NCBI GenBank assembly: GCA_016764205.1
Contig: JAESSH010000010.1
Location: forward strand, 14,473-19,780
Origin: Sulfurimonas sp.
GTDB taxonomy: Bacteria > Campylobacterota > Campylobacteria > Campylobacterales > Sulfurimonadaceae
DNA: 5,308 nt
Direction: 5' to 3'
Shown in pieces: positions 1-5,308 of the stretch (the first letter of the stretch is position 1; the number at the start of each line of letters is the position of its first letter). A program made the translations under genes and the position numbers. Under the pieces are notes generated by a model that saw only the letters and a list, made by a program, of their open reading frames with translations, made no database searches and had not been told where the DNA came from.

Positions 1-472
1 AACTATGGACCCCCAAGATTTAATAAAACTTGCGAATATACTCAATCCTGAGAATGAAGCAGGACGTTTGAATGTAATTGTTCGTATGGGTGCAGGGAAA
101 GTTGGTGATGGACTTCCAGCACTGATTAGAGCAGTTGAAAGTGAAGGTCTTAAAGTTGTTTGGTCTTGTGATCCGATGCACGGCAATACAATAAAATCAT
201 CAAACAATTATAAAACACGACCAGTTGATTCTATACTTACAGAGATGAAAGAATTTTTTCAAATTCATAGAGCTGAGGGTACGCATGCAGGTGGTGTTCA
301 CTTGGAGATGACAGGTAAAAATGTAACAGAGTGTATTGGTGGTTCTTTTACTGTGACCGAAGAAGATTTATCTTCTCGTTACCACACACATTGTGACCCT
401 CGTTTAAATGCTGACCAGTCTTTAGAGTTAGCATTCTTGATTGCAGATAGTTTACAAGAAGCGCAAAAATAA
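1..472 (+). CDS. Class II 3-deoxy-7-phosphoheptulonate (DAHP) synthase, C-terminal fragment
   Basis: This gene is cut by the left edge of the window; the frame is open through base 2, so the ATG at 5 is an internal methionine. About 155 C-terminal residues are visible. The enzyme condenses phosphoenolpyruvate with erythrose 4-phosphate in the cytoplasm, the first step of the shikimate pathway to aromatic amino acids. The fragment carries the family's late motifs in order (numbered from the ATG at 5): KVGDGLP at 32-38, SCDPMHGNT at 54-62, [14 protein letters not shown] at 91-104, VTECIGG at 107-113 and HCDPRLN at 129-135. By family knowledge, H59, E101 and D131 match three of the four metal ligands of class II enzymes; the fourth, a cysteine, lies in the missing N-terminal part. 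The class II type differs from E. coli AroF/G/H and is the one usual in Helicobacter and Campylobacter. The reading frame is intact to its TAA stop. Gene symbols for this family vary between species, so none is given. Confidence 0.95.
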   Translation, partial: TMDPQDLIKLANILNPENEAGRLNVIVRMGAGKVGDGLPALIRAVESEGLKVVWSCDPMHGNTIKSSNNYKTRPVDSILTEMKEFFQIHRAEGTHAGGVHLEMTGKNVTECIGGSFTVTEEDLSSRYHTHCDPRLNADQSLELAFLIADSLQEAQK

Positions 473-479
473 TAAACCT

Positions 480-507
480 TTTATCCCGAATATACTTTTG
501 GGATAAG
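480..507 (+). terminator. Hairpin, possible terminator of the DAHP synthase gene
   Basis: An inverted repeat begins 7 bases after the stop codon. TTATCCC (481-487) pairs with GGGATAA (500-506), and the stem can extend to 480-490 / 497-507 with two G-U pairs, leaving a 6-base loop. The sequence downstream is only moderately T-rich (ttctaactacaac), so it lacks the clean T-run of a strong intrinsic terminator. The A-rich stretch before the stem would be a T-run for transcription from the other side. The position between two independent genes makes a terminator the most likely role. Confidence 0.5.
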
Positions 508-543
508 TTCTAACTACAACTTTATTTACTTTCATTAACTTTA

Positions 544-561
544 GGTTTAACTCTGGTTTAA
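544..561 (+). promoter_or_regulatory. Direct repeat GGTTTAA-N4-GGTTTAA, candidate OmpR-family response-regulator box
   Basis: Two identical 7-bp copies of GGTTTAA (544-550 and 555-561) are separated by CTCT, giving an exact 11-bp period, about one helical turn. Tandem half-sites on one helix face are the known binding mode of OmpR/PhoB-family regulators, and the pattern fits the enterobacterial PhoP box (GGTTTA-N5-GGTTTA). A weaker TTAACT at 535-540 echoes the TTTAACT at 546-552 and could be a further degenerate half-site. The repeat overlaps the expected -35 position (557-562) of the promoter upstream of the acidic-protein gene. The likely binder is the response regulator encoded at 1278-1940; that link is an inference. 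Confidence 0.6.
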
Positions 562-587
562 ATCATTACTCTAAGATTATATAAAAT
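557..587 (+). promoter_or_regulatory. Probable sigma-70 promoter of the three-gene signalling operon
   Basis: A -10-like TATAAA lies at 580-585 (TAAAAT at 582-587 is an alternative register). Seventeen bases upstream, at 557-562, is TTTAAA, a poor -35 match, which fits a promoter that needs an activator at the overlapping direct repeat. Transcription would start near 592, giving a leader of only about 13 bases that contains the AAGGA ribosome-binding site at 594-598. The exact -10 register is uncertain because the region is almost pure A/T. Confidence 0.45.
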
Positions 588-604
588 ATAAACAAGGATT
601 TATT

Positions 605-1258
605 ATGAATGTTAGTGTAACAAATCCAATACAAATACCCCAAAATATGTCAAGTAATGCAAAGAGAGATAGTACTTTATCCTTAGAGCAACAAACGCTT
701 ATAGAAGAAACACTTGCTAAGTATGATTCAAGTTCTTTGTCAAAAAAAGATGCATTAGAAATAGTTGATGCTTTTAAAGAAGCTGGAATTGAGCCTTCTA
801 AAGAGCTTGCCGCAGCTCTTTCTTCAGTTGGTTTTGATGCAAAAGAGATTGGAGATTTAGCAGGAGCAAGTGGAAACACTGCTGGAAGTAGACCTACTGG
901 AGGACCTCCACCACCACCTCCCCCATCTTCAGAAGAAGAGATATCAAGTATTTATGATTTGCTTGAGAGTCTTTTAAGTAGTGATGAGGAAGAGGCATCA
1001 ACTGCTACTACGAGTTCTCTACTTACAGGAACAGGTTATGACGACGAGAGTTCATCATTTGAGACAGTATTAGATTATACAAGTAAGATTATAAGATTAA
1101 AAGATGATGCAAGAAGTGAAGTGATGAATATGTTAAACGAATATAATGCCGATGAAACGAATAGTGAAAATGAACAAATGCAAAAAGATCTCATAGGGTC
1201 ATTAAGTGAAATACTAAACAAAACAGACAATTATAATAGAATGTCATTTTATGCATAA
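605..1258 (+). CDS. Uncharacterised acidic protein with poly-proline run, first gene of a two-component operon
   Basis: I cannot assign a function to this 217-residue protein. It has no signal peptide or membrane segment, so it is probably cytoplasmic unless exported by a leaderless route. Residues 25-87 look like a compact helical module, ending in GFDAKEIGDLAG (76-87). A linker of G, S and T leads to seven consecutive prolines at 101-107. Residues 108-130 are rich in S and E, with an LLESLLSSDEEE stretch (119-130); 131-151 look disordered; 152-207 are predicted helical; the tail ends MSFYA. By my count there are 39 D/E against 16 K/R, and no Cys, Trp or His. A segment at 41-52 weakly resembles a degenerate EF-hand loop. 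The order of N-terminal helical module, poly-proline and helical tail loosely recalls bacterial EF-hand (XopAW-like) proteins, but that is recollection only. The start is supported by AAGGA six bases upstream. Just 19 bp separate it from the regulator gene, so co-transcription is likely. Confidence 0.85.
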   Translation: MNVSVTNPIQIPQNMSSNAKRDSTLSLEQQTLIEETLAKYDSSSLSKKDALEIVDAFKEAGIEPSKELAAALSSVGFDAKEIGDLAGASGNTAGSRPTGGPPPPPPPSSEEEISSIYDLLESLLSSDEEEASTATTSSLLTGTGYDDESSSFETVLDYTSKIIRLKDDARSEVMNMLNEYNADETNSENEQMQKDLIGSLSEILNKTDNYNRMSFYA

Positions 1259-1277
1259 AATGTAAGAGGTAGTTTTA

Positions 1278-1940
1278 ATGATAAATATTTTGATGATTGA
1301 AGATGATCCTCAATTTTCTCTTTTTTTAGGGGAATATTTAGAAAAATACAATATTAAAATTACAAACTATCAAGATCCATACTTAGCACTAAGTGCTGGT
1401 GTAGATAATTACGACATACTCATTTTAGATTTAACCTTACCCGGTATGGATGGTCTTGAAGTGTGTGGTGAAGTATCAAGAAAGTATGATATTCCTATAA
1501 TTATTTCAAGTGCTAGAAGTGATTCTACTGATAAGATTATGGGGCTTCAAGTTGGAGCTGACTATTACCTTCCAAAGCCCTATGACCCAAAAGAGATGTA
1601 TGCAGTTATTCAAAGTATTTTAAGACGTATAAAAAAGAACAACACTCATCAAGTTACAAGTGACTTTTCTTACGATAAAAACAGTTTAAAGATCTCTTTC
1701 AAAAATGAAGATTTAGATTTAACACACGCTGAATATGAAGTGATGATATGTCTACTCAAAAACAAAAATGCAATCGTTTCACGAGAGCAGATTGTAGAGA
1801 GTTGTGAGAGCTTAAGTGATAGTTATTCAAAGAGTTTAGATGTGATTATGAGTAGGTTACGAGTAAAGTTAAATGATGATTCTAAAAACCCTAAATATTT
1901 GCATTCCATAAGGGGATTAGGCTATAAAGTAACACAATGA
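1278..1940 (+). CDS. OmpR/PhoB-family response regulator
   Basis: This is a full-length 220-residue DNA-binding response regulator. The receiver domain (about 1-115) has the acidic triad E8-D9-D10, phospho-acceptor D51 (in LILDLTLPGMDG), switch residue S78 followed by A79, aromatic Y97, and K100 in the LPKPY motif. The C-terminal winged-helix domain (about 125-220) shows the family's typical features: LTHAEYEVMICLL, VSREQIVE, a SLDVIMSRLRVKL recognition-helix region and the closing RGLGYKV. It should be phosphorylated by the kinase encoded immediately downstream and then bind tandem direct repeats; the one at 544-561 upstream of its own operon is the obvious candidate. The start is supported by AAGAGG at 1264-1269. 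Its stop overlaps the kinase start as ATGA at 1937-1940, implying translational coupling. The pair is similar in style to ArsRS-type systems of Helicobacter, but I do not assign that name. Confidence 0.96.
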   Translation: MINILMIEDDPQFSLFLGEYLEKYNIKITNYQDPYLALSAGVDNYDILILDLTLPGMDGLEVCGEVSRKYDIPIIISSARSDSTDKIMGLQVGADYYLPKPYDPKEMYAVIQSILRRIKKNNTHQVTSDFSYDKNSLKISFKNEDLDLTHAEYEVMICLLKNKNAIVSREQIVESCESLSDSYSKSLDVIMSRLRVKLNDDSKNPKYLHSIRGLGYKVTQ

Positions 1941-3007
1941 ATTTAAATTCTATTATAGTTAAAATATCTATTGTTTTTTTAATAACTTTGGTTCTTTTTA
2001 TAGCTGTATTTTTCGCTTATTTAGAATACAAAAAAAAAGAATTTAGAGTATCTCTCAATCAAAAGTATACACATATTTCGAAAAATATTCATAAAAATAG
2101 AATGTCACCCGAAGCAATAGAAGAATATCTAAGAGCATTTAACCTCATTTTAGAAAAAGAACCTAGAAAGTTAAAAGATACAAGTACAATAATAGTGGCA
2201 GGCAAAGGCTTCGAGTTATTAAAATATAAAAATGATTTCTATTTTCATTTCCATACATCTCATTTTAAAATTATGTTTAAAGATATGAATACATATGAAC
2301 ATAGTAATCTTAAGTATGTACTATCTGTATTCGTTTTTATTTTATTTATTTTTATTTATTATTTGATAATTAAGAACATAAAAAATACAAATTTATTATT
2401 AGATTCAAGACAATTATTTTTAAGAACTGTTATGCATGAACTAAAAACTCCTATAGCTAAAGGACGTATAGTAAGTGAACTGATAGATGATGAAAAACAA
2501 AAAAACAGGATGATTATTATATTTGAAAAGTTGAATGTATTAATAGATGATTTTTCCAAGATTGAAGAAGTAGTTTCAGATAATTATACGCCAAATAAGT
2601 ATAAGTATAAACTTGATGAGATAATCAAGAAATCTATAGATATGTTAATGCTTGAGAGTAATGAAAATATAATTTTACAAAATATATCCACTCAAATGAT
2701 AGATGTAGACTTAGACTTATTTTCTTTGGCCATAAAAAATATTATTGATAATGGTTTAAAATATTCAAGTGATGGTAAAATAGTTTTAAATCAAGTTGAT
2801 AAGCAACTTCTGATAATTTCAAAAGGTGAAATACTGAGTAAACCTTTAACTGAGTACTTTAAACCGTTTCATAATAATACAACTTCAAAAACTCATGGTA
2901 TGGGACTTGGTCTTTATATTGTGAAGTCAATATTAGATATACATCAGTTTACTTTTGAGTATGAGCATAAAGATGGATATAATATTTTTAAAATAGAATT
3001 GGCTTAA
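1937..3007 (+). CDS. Membrane sensor histidine kinase, partner of the upstream regulator
   Basis: This is a 356-residue inner-membrane kinase. TM1 spans about residues 6-29 and TM2 about 126-146, leaving a periplasmic loop of about 95 residues that contains six histidines, three of them clustered at H104, H106 and H109 (FHFHTSH). The H-box VMHELKTPI (165-173) places phospho-acceptor H167 only about 20 residues after TM2, so no HAMP domain fits between. The ATPase domain has an N-box (NIIDNGLKYS, 268-277) and a G2 box (HGMGLGLYIV, 320-329). The usual DxGxG G1 box is replaced by SKGEI at 295-299, with EYFKPF following. The start codon overlaps the regulator's stop, and no good ribosome-binding site is visible, so translation probably depends on coupling. 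The coding sequence looks more A/T-rich than its neighbours. The kinase style resembles ArsS-like kinases of Campylobacterota; the stimulus cannot be read from sequence. Confidence 0.95.
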   Translation: MNLNSIIVKISIVFLITLVLFIAVFFAYLEYKKKEFRVSLNQKYTHISKNIHKNRMSPEAIEEYLRAFNLILEKEPRKLKDTSTIIVAGKGFELLKYKNDFYFHFHTSHFKIMFKDMNTYEHSNLKYVLSVFVFILFIFIYYLIIKNIKNTNLLLDSRQLFLRTVMHELKTPIAKGRIVSELIDDEKQKNRMIIIFEKLNVLIDDFSKIEEVVSDNYTPNKYKYKLDEIIKKSIDMLMLESNENIILQNISTQMIDVDLDLFSLAIKNIIDNGLKYSSDGKIVLNQVDKQLLIISKGEILSKPLTEYFKPFHNNTTSKTHGMGLGLYIVKSILDIHQFTFEYEHKDGYNIFKIELA

Positions 3008-3014
3008 GCATTGA

Positions 3015-4964
3015 TTATGAGTTTAATATTGTTTCTTCTTTTTCTTCGATTTCAAGTAGCTCTTCTACTTTTTGCTCATAAAGCACTTCAAGTACCTGAA
3101 GTTCTTTAGCAAGGGCTGTTAGTCCAATATCTTCGTAACATTTTGGACTAGCAAGACATTCATTTTTCTTTTGCATCTCTGCTTCTAATGCTTCTATTTC
3201 TTGTGGTAACTTTTCAAGTGCCATTTTTTCTTTGAAAGTCAGTTTTATTGTTTTACTCTTTTCTTTGAGTACTGTTGGGGCTTTTCTTTTTGTAGCGTCT
3301 TTTTCCATAGCAGCAAGTTCTTTTAACTCTTTTTCCATCTCTAAGTACTCTGAGTACTGCTGATGTGATTCTTCAATTCTTTTGTCAGATTTAAATATAA
3401 AAAGTTTTTTTGCAACCTTATCTACAAAGTATCTATCATGACTAACAATAATTACAGCGCCCGCAAAGTTAGTTAATTGCTCTTCGAGAATGTTTATAGT
3501 AGGAATATCTAAGTCATTTGTAGGTTCATCTAGAATTAATATATCAACATTTTTTGTAAAAAGAAGTGCAAGGGCAATACGGTTTTTTTCACCACCACTA
3601 AGAACACCTACTTTTTTTTCTAAAAATTCTCTAGGAAATAAAAAGTTTTTTAAATACCCATATACATGTAAATCTTTTCCGCGTACATTAACTCTATCTC
3701 CTCCATGAGGGCAGAATGTCTCCATAATATTTTTGTCATCATCCAGCATCTCTCTATGTTGGTCAAAATAACCTATGGAAAATTCACCTTGTTTAATTTT
3801 TCCACTTGTAGGTTCCATGCGACCTAGTAATGCTTTAAGTAATGTAGATTTCCCACTTCCATTTGGTCCAACTATCGCGATGACATCTTTTTGTAAGATT
3901 CTCGTTGTAAAGTCTTTAAGCAGTTCTTTACTTCCTAGAGTAAGGGCTAAGTCTTCTACTTCAAAGAGCATCTTTTGTTTATTTATACTTTTATCACGGT
4001 TAAAGTGTTTGGCTTCACGTTGCAGCTCTACTGACATTTTTCGTATTTTTGCAGGGTTTGTTTTTGCATCTTCTCTTAAGTTCATAAGACGCTCTTTTCG
4101 TCCCTCATTTCTTTTAAGACGGGCACGCACACCACGTGCAAACCATTCGTTCTCACGCTTTAGAACTCCTAAAAGGTTATCATGCTGCTTTTGGAGTGTG
4201 CGTATCCACTCAGCTTTTTGTGTAAGATAGTCACTATACCCACCACTATATGTACGTAGAGTACAGTCCTCAACCTCAATAGATTTCGTTGCGATTTTAT
4301 CAATGAAATATCTATCGTGAGAAATAAAAACAAGTGTAAATTTTTCTCGTAAAATAAGTTCTTCTAAAAATTCAACCATATATACATCGAGGTGATTCGT
4401 AGGCTCATCTAAAAGTAAAATATCTGGTTTTTGCAAAAGTAAAGAGGCTAGAGCAACACGACGTTGTTCTCCACCACTAAGTAAAGAGATAGGTTTACTT
4501 TCATGCTGTTTAAGGTCAAAACGCCCAATGATACGCTCTATCTTATCATCAAGGTTCCATGCATTATGGTGCTCTATGAAAGCTGAAAGTTTTGCATGTT
4601 CATCAAGCAGTTTTTTATTTTCAAAGTCTTGGGCTAAGCTAAGTGAGAGTTTATCATACTTCTCTTTTGCATCATTTAACTCTTTAAGCCCATCTTCAAC
4701 AGCTTCTCTAACTGTATGACCATCTTTAAAATTAGGTCTTTGATCTAGCATTTTTATTTCTAAATTATTTTTTGTGATTCTCTGCCCAGCGTCGTACTCA
4801 AGTGTTCCATGAAGGATTTGCATGAGTGTAGACTTACCACTACCATTTTTACCGAGAATGACAATACGCTCACCGGCATCAACATGAAAGTTTATTTCTG
4901 TGAGAATCTTTTGTGCAGAATAATGTTTGGAAATATTTTGTAGGTCTATGAGTGCCATTGTCAT
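3015..4964 (-). CDS. uup: ABC-F family ATPase, Uup type
   Basis: This soluble 649-residue protein has two ABC ATPase domains and no membrane segments. Domain 1 has Walker A GKNGSGKST (38-46), Q-loop near Q75, signature LSGGEQ (162-167), Walker B with DEPTNHLD (186-193) and switch SHDRYF (215-220). Domain 2 has GPNGSGKST (366-374), LSGGEK (455-460), DEPTNDLD (479-486) and SHDRYF (508-513). The basic inter-domain linker contains WFARGVRARLKRNEGR (274-289), a hallmark of Uup among ABC-F proteins. A charged coiled-coil C-terminal extension (about 550-649) matches the DNA-binding tail of Uup; the length is close to the 635 residues of E. coli Uup. Known roles of Uup involve ribosome function, often overlapping other ABC-F factors, and effects on transposon precise excision and DNA branch structures. 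The start may be the ATG at 4964 or, two codons later, at 4958 (MALIDL); only a weak AAAGA precedes them. It converges on the kinase gene with 7 bp between. Confidence 0.92.
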   Translation of the reverse strand: MTMALIDLQNISKHYSAQKILTEINFHVDAGERIVILGKNGSGKSTLMQILHGTLEYDAGQRITKNNLEIKMLDQRPNFKDGHTVREAVEDGLKELNDAKEKYDKLSLSLAQDFENKKLLDEHAKLSAFIEHHNAWNLDDKIERIIGRFDLKQHESKPISLLSGGEQRRVALASLLLQKPDILLLDEPTNHLDVYMVEFLEELILREKFTLVFISHDRYFIDKIATKSIEVEDCTLRTYSGGYSDYLTQKAEWIRTLQKQHDNLLGVLKRENEWFARGVRARLKRNEGRKERLMNLREDAKTNPAKIRKMSVELQREAKHFNRDKSINKQKMLFEVEDLALTLGSKELLKDFTTRILQKDVIAIVGPNGSGKSTLLKALLGRMEPTSGKIKQGEFSIGYFDQHREMLDDDKNIMETFCPHGGDRVNVRGKDLHVYGYLKNFLFPREFLEKKVGVLSGGEKNRIALALLFTKNVDILILDEPTNDLDIPTINILEEQLTNFAGAVIIVSHDRYFVDKVAKKLFIFKSDKRIEESHQQYSEYLEMEKELKELAAMEKDATKRKAPTVLKEKSKTIKLTFKEKMALEKLPQEIEALEAEMQKKNECLASPKCYEDIGLTALAKELQVLEVLYEQKVEELLEIEEKEETILNS

Positions 4965-4990
4965 ATAATCTTTATAGTTTTATTTGTCTA

Positions 4991-4999
4991 ATAATAGCA
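4991..4999 (-). promoter_or_regulatory. Possible extended -10 promoter element upstream of uup
   Basis: Read on the minus strand, this site is TGCTATTAT, an extended -10 (TGnTATTAT) 26 bases before the first uup ATG, which would give a leader of roughly 20 bases. No convincing -35 is seen, although extended -10 promoters can work without one. In this A/T-rich background the match could arise by chance, and uup may instead be read from a promoter upstream of the small gene at 5004-5282. Confidence 0.3.
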
Positions 5000-5003
5000 A
5001 ATA

Positions 5004-5282
5004 TTACTTAAATTTCTTGTCGTGAAATTTGTGCCACTTACAAGTTTTTTTGTTTTTAATAGAATAAATATTTGATGTAAAGCTTCGTCCACATTCTTGG
5101 CATTTATAAGTAGCACGATTCTTATATTTGTTGTATTTTACAAAAAGAAAATTCCCTACTTGATCTCCTTCTTTTAAGAGAATTTTTTTATTTTTTAGAT
5201 AGGCTTCTTCAGTAAGACATGCATCTTCTTTTTGTTTTTTTAACCATGGAGGTTGGGAGTCTTCTTCAAATTCGTAGTCCAT
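5004..5282 (-). CDS. Small basic protein with CxxC...CxxH putative zinc site
   Basis: This 92-residue protein is not one I can name. Its N-terminus is acidic (EFEEDSQPPWLKKQKED, 4-20). A central segment GDQVGNFLFVKY (39-50) is followed by YKCQECGRSF (59-68) and TCKWHKFH (80-87). C61, C64, C81 and H84 are spaced as in a single zinc-ribbon or treble-clef site, with H87 as an alternative ligand. The order of a VG-x-F strand, then CxxCG, then a distal cysteine pair resembles small zinc modules of phage and DNA-binding proteins, where the last pair is usually two cysteines; that comparison is inference. The lysine-rich C-terminus suits nucleic-acid binding. It lies 39 bp upstream of uup on the same strand, so co-transcription is possible. 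Only a weak purine stretch (GAGAGAAAAG) precedes the ATG. Its promoter is probably outside the window. Confidence 0.75.
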   Translation of the reverse strand: MDYEFEEDSQPPWLKKQKEDACLTEEAYLKNKKILLKEGDQVGNFLFVKYNKYKNRATYKCQECGRSFTSNIYSIKNKKTCKWHKFHDKKFK

Positions 5283-5308
5283 TGTAATACTTTTCTCTCA
5301 ATCAATTT

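Noticed and set aside
5..7. ATG at base 5 as the true start of the first gene
   Set aside because: The frame is open upstream to the window edge, and the protein would lack the N-terminal two-thirds of a class II DAHP synthase, including the metal-binding cysteine, so this is an internal codon.
473..604. Extra small gene, riboswitch or small RNA in the gap after the DAHP synthase gene
   Set aside because: Apart from the hairpin, the direct repeat and the promoter, I see no open frame with a ribosome-binding site and no recognisable riboswitch structure.
577..879. 100-codon minus-strand open frame opposite the acidic-protein gene and the operon promoter
   Set aside because: It overlaps the well-supported + strand gene and the promoter region, has a serine-rich composition typical of antisense translation, and shows no recognisable domain.
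2030..2038. Run of nine adenines near the start of the kinase gene, a possible phase-variation or slippage site
   Set aside because: It encodes lysines just after TM1 in a very A-rich gene, and the frame is intact. Known phase-variable tracts in this phylum are mostly G/C runs, so it is not distinctive without variant reads.
3775..4230. 151-codon plus-strand open frame within uup
   Set aside because: It lies opposite a conserved ABC-F gene and its serine/arginine/phenylalanine-rich translation is an antisense artefact. The shorter frames at 3490-3708, 4528-4719 and 2359-2559 were rejected for the same reason.

Overview
The window is AT-rich, tightly packed bacterial DNA that looks like a chromosomal segment of a member of Campylobacterota (epsilonproteobacteria), perhaps a free-living Sulfurimonas- or Arcobacter-like lineage. 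The clues are the A+T-heavy composition, a class II (plant-type) DAHP synthase, and a two-component pair of the general style found in Helicobacter and Campylobacter relatives. The assignment is an inference from style and gene content, not from a search.

Layout, left to right. (1) Positions 1-472 hold the C-terminal part of a class II DAHP synthase gene on the + strand, the first step of the shikimate pathway, followed by a hairpin at 480-507 that may end its transcript. (2) Positions 473-604 form the only sizeable control region. It contains a perfect 7-bp direct repeat, GGTTTAA-N4-GGTTTAA, with an 11-bp period. This is the classic layout of an OmpR/PhoB-family response-regulator site. It overlaps the expected -35 position of a promoter whose -10 lies near 580. 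(3) Positions 605-3007 form a three-gene + strand operon: an uncharacterised, very acidic 217-residue protein with a seven-proline run, an OmpR-family response regulator, and a membrane histidine kinase. The regulator and kinase genes overlap by 4 bp (ATGA), and only 19 bp separate the acidic-protein gene from the regulator gene. (4) Positions 3015-4964 (- strand, convergent with the kinase gene, 7 bp apart) encode an ABC-F ATPase of the Uup type. (5) Positions 5004-5282 (- strand, 39 bp upstream of uup) encode a 92-residue lysine-rich protein with a CxxC...CxxH putative zinc site. Its own upstream region runs off the window.

The most interesting unit is 534-3007. A kinase with a histidine-rich periplasmic loop, its regulator, and an unknown acidic protein appear to be made from one promoter that carries a regulator-type direct repeat. 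The simplest model is an autoregulated signalling operon in which the acidic, proline-rich protein is either the dedicated output or a modulator of the two-component pair. The role of that protein cannot be read from the sequence. Nothing in the window indicates a mobile element, CRISPR array, tRNA or rRNA gene.
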